A stretch of DNA of 64,000 bases from the NCBI GenBank assembly GCA_037200985.1, contig JBBCGJ010000001.1, forward strand, positions 4,006,756 to 4,070,755. The letters are read 5' to 3'. A model generated the notes under the pieces. It did no database searches. It was not told the DNA's origin and saw only the letters and a list, made by a program, of their open reading frames with translations. This document shows, in pieces, positions 59,624 through 64,000 of this stretch. How positions within the stretch are numbered: the first letter of the stretch is position 1; every line of letters begins with the position of its first letter. Position numbers and translations under genes: made by a program. This DNA is from Rhizomicrobium sp. (lineage in GTDB: Bacteria; Pseudomonadota; Alphaproteobacteria; Micropepsales; Micropepsaceae).

Positions 59624-62139
59624 TCCCGACCCTTCGCCGTTGTGCGGTGCTTGCCGCCGCGATTGCGCTCGGCTGTTTCGCGAGCGTCGCCGAACCGCCG
59701 GCGGCCGGCGCGCCGCATCCGGTCACCCTCGACGACATGACGGCGATGGAAAGCGTCCAGCGCATCGAGATCGCGGGCGGCGGGCGCTTCGTGCTCTATG
59801 ATAAGCACGGCCCGAACGAAGGCTTCACGGATTACGGCATCGACGATCCGAGCGCATCGAGCCGTATCTATGTCTACGACCGCGCCGCCGGCACGACCAG
59901 GCGGCTGCTCGACGGTTTCGCCTTTCCCAATTGGATGGGCGCGGTTTCGCCCAGCGGCGGCAAGCTCGCGATCTATTGGTTCGAGAACGGCCATGTCAAA
60001 GCGGGCGTCGTCGATCTGGCCGGCGGCAAGCTCACCGGTTTCGCCTTCACGCCGACCTTCGATTTCCAGGTGAGCGCGCCGGTCTGGGTGTCGGACAGCA
60101 CGCTGATCTATGCCGCCGATCCCGATGGGGCCTTCTCGCCGCGCACCGATTTTCGCCGCCGCGCCGCGCTGATCCAGGAAGAAGGCCAGCGCCGCGCCTG
60201 GCAAGGCGGGTCCTCGGCGATGGTGCTGGAGAACCGGCCGGCCGGCACCCTGCCGGAGTGGCGGCCCGGTTCGCTGCTGCGTGTCGACGCCGACAGCGGC
60301 AAGACCGAAACTTTGGCCGACGGCCATTATGTCGAGATAGCGCTGTCGCCGGACCGGCGCTTCCTCGCCGTGGCGCGGCAAGGCCATTTCCTTCCGTTCA
60401 CGACCGATGTCGGCAAGCAGGTGTTCGATCTGCATCGGCTCGAGCCGTTCGTGATCGATCTCGCCCATCCGCATGCGGCGGCGGCGATGTGCCCGCATTG
60501 CCAGCTCGGCGGCATCGGCGATTTCGCCTGGTCGCCCTCGGGCCATCGCGTGAGCTTCTTCGCGCGCTTCGGCAAGGAGTTGTGGGAGCGCGCGCGCTTC
60601 CATGTCTACGATGCCGACCGCAAAATACTGACCGAGATTCCGCATGTCGGCCTCGACCTCGCCTCGCAGCGCGAAATCACCGGCGCCCTGAACGGTCCCG
60701 TCACCGCCATTCCGTTCGGGGCGGGGGCATTGATGCCGGCGCGCAAGCAGGCCGATCCCAAGGCAGCGCCGATCTTCACGCTGAAGGATCCGGTCAGCCT
60801 GGCGCGCATGGGGATCGTGCGCAGCGGCTACAAGGCGACGCTCGGCCGGCTGGACTGGTACTATGTGGAGCCCGACGGCTCCTCGCGCGCGCTGACGGCG
60901 GGCCTCGACGACGTGCAGCCCAGCTCCGTCGCCAGCGATCCGGGCGGGCTGTATTTCATGGGCACCAGCAAGGTCACGCGCCTCGCCTATGACGGCAAGG
61001 CGGAGGAGGTCGCGACGCTGGCCGGCTTCGGCATGATCTATAAGCTGGACGGTTCGGTCGATGCGGGCGGCCATAGCCTGGCGGTATCGATGACGCCCGA
61101 CGGGGGCCGCGTCCTGCAATTCTTCGAAGGGACGAAAGAAACGGGTCGGGTGAAGGCGGGCGCGGAGACCGGCTTCCCGCTCGCGGCCGACGCCGCGTCC
61201 GGCGTCGTGGTGCTGGAAGGCTCCAGCGCCCAGGGCACCGTCATCACCCTGATGGACCGCGACGGGCATGTGACGACGATCGCGTCGCTCAATACGCATC
61301 TTAAGCAGGTCCTGCCGGCCAAGACGGTCATGGTGAAATACACGCTGCCGAGCGGCGAAGCGCTGCAGTCCTGCGTCCTGCTGCCGCCCGGCGCGCCGGC
61401 GGGCAAGCCTTTGCCGACCATCGTCTCGGTTTATCCGGGCGCGATGGGCTGTTTCAGCACCTGGCAGCATGGCCTTGGCAACCCCTATGACGAGGAGCTG
61501 TTCACCGGCCTGGGCTACGCGGTGCTCAAGCCGGCGACGCCCGCCAACCTGCTGCGCCAGGGCGACGATCCGACCGCCCATTGGGGCGCGCTGGTGGAGG
61601 CGGCGGTGAACGCCGCGGCGGCTCAGGGCTATGTCGATAAGAGCCGGCTCGGTCTTTGGGGCCTGAGCCATGGCGGCCATAGCGGCTTGTCGACGCTGTC
61701 GCAGACGTCGATCTTCAAGGCCGGCGTGGTCGCCAACAGCGCCACGGACTTCTTCAGCCATTATGGAACCCTGGGCGTGGTCCGCACCATGCTGTCGGAC
61801 GACCTGTTCGCCGCGGGGTCCTCGACGCTTTACGAGAGCGCACCGGAGGAGGGGCTTTATATCGGCGCCGCGCCCTGGGAGAAGCCGCAAGCCTATGCCG
61901 TTGCAAGTCCGCTGTCCCATGCCGGGCAGATGAACACGCCGCTTCTCATGCTTGCAGGCGATCTCGATTGGAATTACCAGCCGTCGGAATTCGACCAATA
62001 TTACGTGGCGCTTATTCGCCAGGGCAAGGAAGCGACCTATGTGCGCTATCTCGGCGAAGGCCACGGCAACACCAGCCCAGCCAATCTCAGCGATTCCTGG
62101 CAGCGGATACGCGATTGGTTCGCGAGCCACATCAAGTGA
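59620..62139 (+). CDS. Second exported S9-type peptidase
   Basis: 839 residues, signal peptide region AVLAAAIALGCFASVA. Propeller half with repeated GGRFVLYDK, SPSGGKLAIYWF, SPDRRFLAVARQG strands, hydrolase half with Ser683 in GLWGLSHGGHSGLS, Asp781 in MLAGDLDWNYQ and His815 in YLGEGHGNTS. A CPHC motif in the propeller may be redox active or bind metal. Start ATGA overlaps the FKBP stop. Related to, but clearly diverged from, the first peptidase, so different cleavage specificity is likely. Confidence 0.86.
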   Translation: MIPTLRRCAVLAAAIALGCFASVAEPPAAGAPHPVTLDDMTAMESVQRIEIAGGGRFVLYDKHGPNEGFTDYGIDDPSASSRIYVYDRAAGTTRRLLDGFAFPNWMGAVSPSGGKLAIYWFENGHVKAGVVDLAGGKLTGFAFTPTFDFQVSAPVWVSDSTLIYAADPDGAFSPRTDFRRRAALIQEEGQRRAWQGGSSAMVLENRPAGTLPEWRPGSLLRVDADSGKTETLADGHYVEIALSPDRRFLAVARQGHFLPFTTDVGKQVFDLHRLEPFVIDLAHPHAAAAMCPHCQLGGIGDFAWSPSGHRVSFFARFGKELWERARFHVYDADRKILTEIPHVGLDLASQREITGALNGPVTAIPFGAGALMPARKQADPKAAPIFTLKDPVSLARMGIVRSGYKATLGRLDWYYVEPDGSSRALTAGLDDVQPSSVASDPGGLYFMGTSKVTRLAYDGKAEEVATLAGFGMIYKLDGSVDAGGHSLAVSMTPDGGRVLQFFEGTKETGRVKAGAETGFPLAADAASGVVVLEGSSAQGTVITLMDRDGHVTTIASLNTHLKQVLPAKTVMVKYTLPSGEALQSCVLLPPGAPAGKPLPTIVSVYPGAMGCFSTWQHGLGNPYDEELFTGLGYAVLKPATPANLLRQGDDPTAHWGALVEAAVNAAAAQGYVDKSRLGLWGLSHGGHSGLSTLSQTSIFKAGVVANSATDFFSHYGTLGVVRTMLSDDLFAAGSSTLYESAPEEGLYIGAAPWEKPQAYAVASPLSHAGQMNTPLLMLAGDLDWNYQPSEFDQYYVALIRQGKEATYVRYLGEGHGNTSPANLSDSWQRIRDWFASHIK

Positions 62140-62196
62140 AGCGGCGGCCCGCTTCCCGTTCGGCCACTGGACGGTCGCGTTTCGGTTAGCCTGCCG

Positions 62197-62835
62197 CTAG
62201 TCCCGGGCCTTTCGAAGCGCGCCTTCGAGCTTCTTCCGCTCGGCGTCCCATCGCCGCTCTTCGGCTTCCGACCTCCGGTCGAGCGCATCCCGTTCGGAAT
62301 CGAGGGCGGCAACGCTCTCCTCGTGCCGTTCCCGCGCCCTATCGAGCGCGCCCTGCGCTCTCGCAACGGCGCGTTCGCGCCGCGCGCGCTCCCGTCCACG
62401 AGCCGCCTCGTCCCTTGCGTGCTCGCGTTCCTGCCGCTTGTGCTCTCTGTCGTAGTCGGCAGCAGCGGTCCGCGCGGCGCGTTCGCTCGCGAGATCGACG
62501 ACCTTCGCCGGCCGGGTGCCGGTCTTCGGCTTCTTCCCTTTGTGCCTGACATCGGCCGGCACCGCCCTTGGCAGCTTCGCCGGCAGCGAATTCGGCAGCT
62601 CGGTATTTTCCGTGAAAGGCCCGTTTGATCCCACCGGCCGTCGAAGAACGGTTCCCGGCCTTGCCATCGCCGCCGCTACGATCCTCGGGTCGACGGTCTC
62701 ATGCGCGAAACCCTGATGAAAGAGATCGCGCGACACGCCCCAGGCTTCGAGCGCCGCCTTCATGGACGGTGCGGCGACCGCGAGGTCGTAAAATCCGAGG
62801 GAAGTGGCGAATGTCCTGAGCTTGCGGGGCATCAT
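62197..62835 (-). CDS. TolA-like coiled-coil protein, alphaproteobacterial family
   Basis: About 212 residues from MMPRKLRTF. N-terminal 75 residues are the conserved part (RTFATSLGFYDLAVAAPSMK, ALEAWGVSRDLFHQGFAHET, RPGTVLRRPVGSNGPF), then a Lys-rich linker and a long Arg/Glu/Ala coiled coil to the end. Often annotated as cell-envelope biogenesis TolA, but it has no membrane helix; function unproven. Converges on the second S9 gene. ATG 62832 is equally possible. Confidence 0.72.
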   Translation of the reverse strand: MMPRKLRTFATSLGFYDLAVAAPSMKAALEAWGVSRDLFHQGFAHETVDPRIVAAAMARPGTVLRRPVGSNGPFTENTELPNSLPAKLPRAVPADVRHKGKKPKTGTRPAKVVDLASERAARTAAADYDREHKRQEREHARDEAARGRERARRERAVARAQGALDRARERHEESVAALDSERDALDRRSEAEERRWDAERKKLEGALRKARD

Positions 62836-63016
62836 TAGGGCCGGTTTGGGATGGATGAGGTCTTCACTGGTGCCAACGCATGACCCGCGCCAGAAGTGCA
62901 ATGAAAAGGTCCCGTGTTCGAGGCACGCGGGCGTCACCAGGACGTCCGCAACGAAAATTGACATCAAAAAGCCCCACTGCTAGCCCTGAATACGCTGGCA
63001 ACCTCGTTGGACGAAC

Positions 63017-63331
63017 TTGAAGCGCGCACGCCGATTCCTGTCCATGTTGCTTGTCGCGCTGTTGGCTGTCGCGGCGCTGGACAACGCCGTGTGCTACGCT
63101 GAGGACATCCAGGCATCCGCGGTCACGGGCGTGGCGGACAAAGGCACGCCGGCCCAATCGCCGGATGCGGATCATGTGTGCCAGCACGGTCACCATCATC
63201 AGACGTCGATCCCTGTGCTGGGCGAAAAGGGCCTGACCTTGGCCGTATGCTTGTCCGACGCCTTCTTCCCGTCCGAGCGGGCGCACGCGTCCCTCGTGTC
63301 GGCGTCGCTTGAACGGCCCCCGCGTATCTGA
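63017..63331 (+). CDS. Small exported His-rich protein of a metal-efflux locus
   Basis: 104 residues from TTG 63017, or 96 from ATG 63042. Signal peptide (LSMLLVALLAVAALDNAVCYA) then a mature part with HVCQHGHHHQ, a likely metal site. Small proteins of this kind sit in front of czc/cus efflux operons (CzcI-like). Next gene on the strand is an RND adaptor, which supports the role. Start uncertain because neither codon has a clear ribosome site. Confidence 0.58.
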   Translation: MKRARRFLSMLLVALLAVAALDNAVCYAEDIQASAVTGVADKGTPAQSPDADHVCQHGHHHQTSIPVLGEKGLTLAVCLSDAFFPSERAHASLVSASLERPPRI

Positions 63332-63436
63332 ACCCTCCGTTTGTTCGTCTCGTCCGACCGCGCGGTGCGAACCGTACGGGCGACGATCTCGCCAATGTCG
63401 CCGGAGCCATGCGCTCGGCGCAAACGGGTTCATTCC

Positions 63437-64000
63437 ATGTCGAACACCGCATGGGGCGGTTATGCCGCCCGCCTTCGTCGCGTTATCGCTCTTTCGCCGC
63501 TTCGGATCGCCGGCGTTGCGGCGGCCATCCTTCTCGCGCTCGTCGCTTGGCTTATGTGGCCCAAGACGCCGGAAAGCGGTCCACGGGGAGTTCCCACCGG
63601 CGCCATCGTGCTCGGCGCAGAGCAGCGCCGGGCCGCGGGGATCGTCGTCGCGCCTCTCCGGGCATCGCCTCTGCCGCGCATCTTCCGCGCGCCGGGCGAA
63701 GTGAAGGCGGACGACTACACCTCCGGCATCGTGGCTCCGCGCGTCACCGCCAGCGTGGTTTCGCGCGCGGCAAAGCTCGGCGACCATGTCGAGAAGGGCC
63801 AGGCACTCGTCACGCTCTACAGCCAGGACGTCGCGGCGGCGCAGAGCGAGTTTCTGCTGGCGCGGCGCAATCTGGGCCGGATGACGCGTCTGAGCGGCAT
63901 GGTTGCGCGGCAACTGGTCGATGAAGCCGTGGTCAAGGAACAGGAAGCGCGGGGTCGTCTCGAAAGCTTCGGCTTGACGGCATCCGACATCGCGTCGATC
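63437..64000 (+). CDS. RND efflux periplasmic adaptor (CzcB/CusB type), 5' part
   Basis: Starts at ATG 63437 and is open to the end of the window (188 codons so far). TM anchor about 22-41 (LRIAGVAAAILLALVAWLMW), then the beginning of the lipoyl/hairpin region: GAIVLGAEQRRAAGIVVAPL, GEVKADDYTSGIVAPRVTAS, KLGDHVEKGQALVTLYSQDV and AQSEFLLARRNLGRM. The wording is that of heavy-metal RND adaptors which link inner-membrane pump and outer-membrane channel. No outer-membrane czcC-like gene precedes it. C-terminus lies outside. Confidence 0.85.
   Translation, partial: MSNTAWGGYAARLRRVIALSPLRIAGVAAAILLALVAWLMWPKTPESGPRGVPTGAIVLGAEQRRAAGIVVAPLRASPLPRIFRAPGEVKADDYTSGIVAPRVTASVVSRAAKLGDHVEKGQALVTLYSQDVAAAQSEFLLARRNLGRMTRLSGMVARQLVDEAVVKEQEARGRLESFGLTASDIASI

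Noticed and set aside
56443..62130. Long minus-strand open frames opposite both S9 peptidase genes
   Set aside because: Shadow frames of the peptidases; no start site or conserved motif, and both peptidases carry complete triads.
62958..62968. ttgacatcaa near the start of the metal-efflux region
   Set aside because: Looks like a FixK box but lacks the four-base spacer, so it cannot bind as one.
1..64000. CRISPR array, rRNA operon, replication origin or intact insertion sequence
   Set aside because: No regularly spaced direct repeats, no rRNA-like stretch, no DnaA-box cluster and no transposase with terminal repeats were seen.

Overview
This 64 kb window is high-GC chromosomal DNA from an alphaproteobacterium. 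The evidence is the gene content and order: uvrC next to a pgsA-type gene and moaD/moaE, glnD next to trpS, a heme-based FixL/FixJ/FixK cascade, HWE/HisKA_2 kinase signalling, ClpX-type zinc-finger mini-proteins, and a FecI/FecR/TonB-receptor locus. The exact genus cannot be read from the sequence; Caulobacterales, Micropepsales or Rhizomicrobium-like lineages would all fit. No complete transposon, phage, plasmid origin or CRISPR array is visible. Coding density is high and many genes are chained by ATGA stop/start overlaps.

Layout. 1-6.1 kb: the 3' part of proC, an EnvZ/OmpR-type two-component pair, a branched-chain aminotransferase, a YidB-like protein, a lone receiver and a HisKA_2 kinase. 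6.1-16.2 kb: housekeeping blocks, namely an SDR, an EamA transporter coupled to moaE-moaD, a membrane protein, a GDPD-like enzyme and a CDP-alcohol phosphatidyltransferase, then a HAD phosphatase, uvrC, two FolB-like aldolases with a FolM-like reductase, and trpS. 16.4-31 kb: glnD, an aquaporin, two cold-shock proteins, GST, secreted SodC, a ClpX-zinc-finger/HTH regulator, a MATE exporter, several small secreted proteins, and a TetR-nitronate monooxygenase-esterase operon. 31-40.4 kb: a TonB receptor, a CoA-transferase pair (scoA/scoB) split by a decayed DUF433/DUF5615 toxin-antitoxin remnant, a TraB-like protein without its histidines, a ParA ATPase with a proline-rich RHH partner, an aldo/keto reductase, a shrunken PRPP-synthetase relative and an MgtC/DUF4010 transporter.

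40.4-50 kb is an oxygen-response block: a 36-residue membrane microprotein, a c-type cytochrome, fixL, fixJ, fixK, a TPR protein, a quinone reductase-like flavoprotein, a Pat-like acyl-CoA synthetase/acetyltransferase fusion and two tandem-domain universal stress proteins. Three FNR/FixK-type palindromes lie upstream of or between these genes and FixJ-like repeats precede fixK, so the wiring FixL > FixJ > FixK > cytochrome, microprotein and stress proteins can be proposed from sequence alone.

50.1-52.4 kb is a small probable island behind tRNA-Ser(GCU): one 442-residue gene of an uncharacterised family and about 580 bp without a convincing gene. 52.4-62.1 kb is a compact uptake-and-digestion locus: ECF sigma, FecR anti-sigma, TonB receptor with STN signalling domain, an exported S9 prolyl-oligopeptidase-type peptidase, a lipoprotein FKBP prolyl isomerase and a second exported S9 peptidase. 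I regard this and the FixK microprotein block as the most interesting parts. The window ends with a TolA-like coiled-coil protein, a His-rich small exported protein and the start of a heavy-metal RND efflux adaptor.
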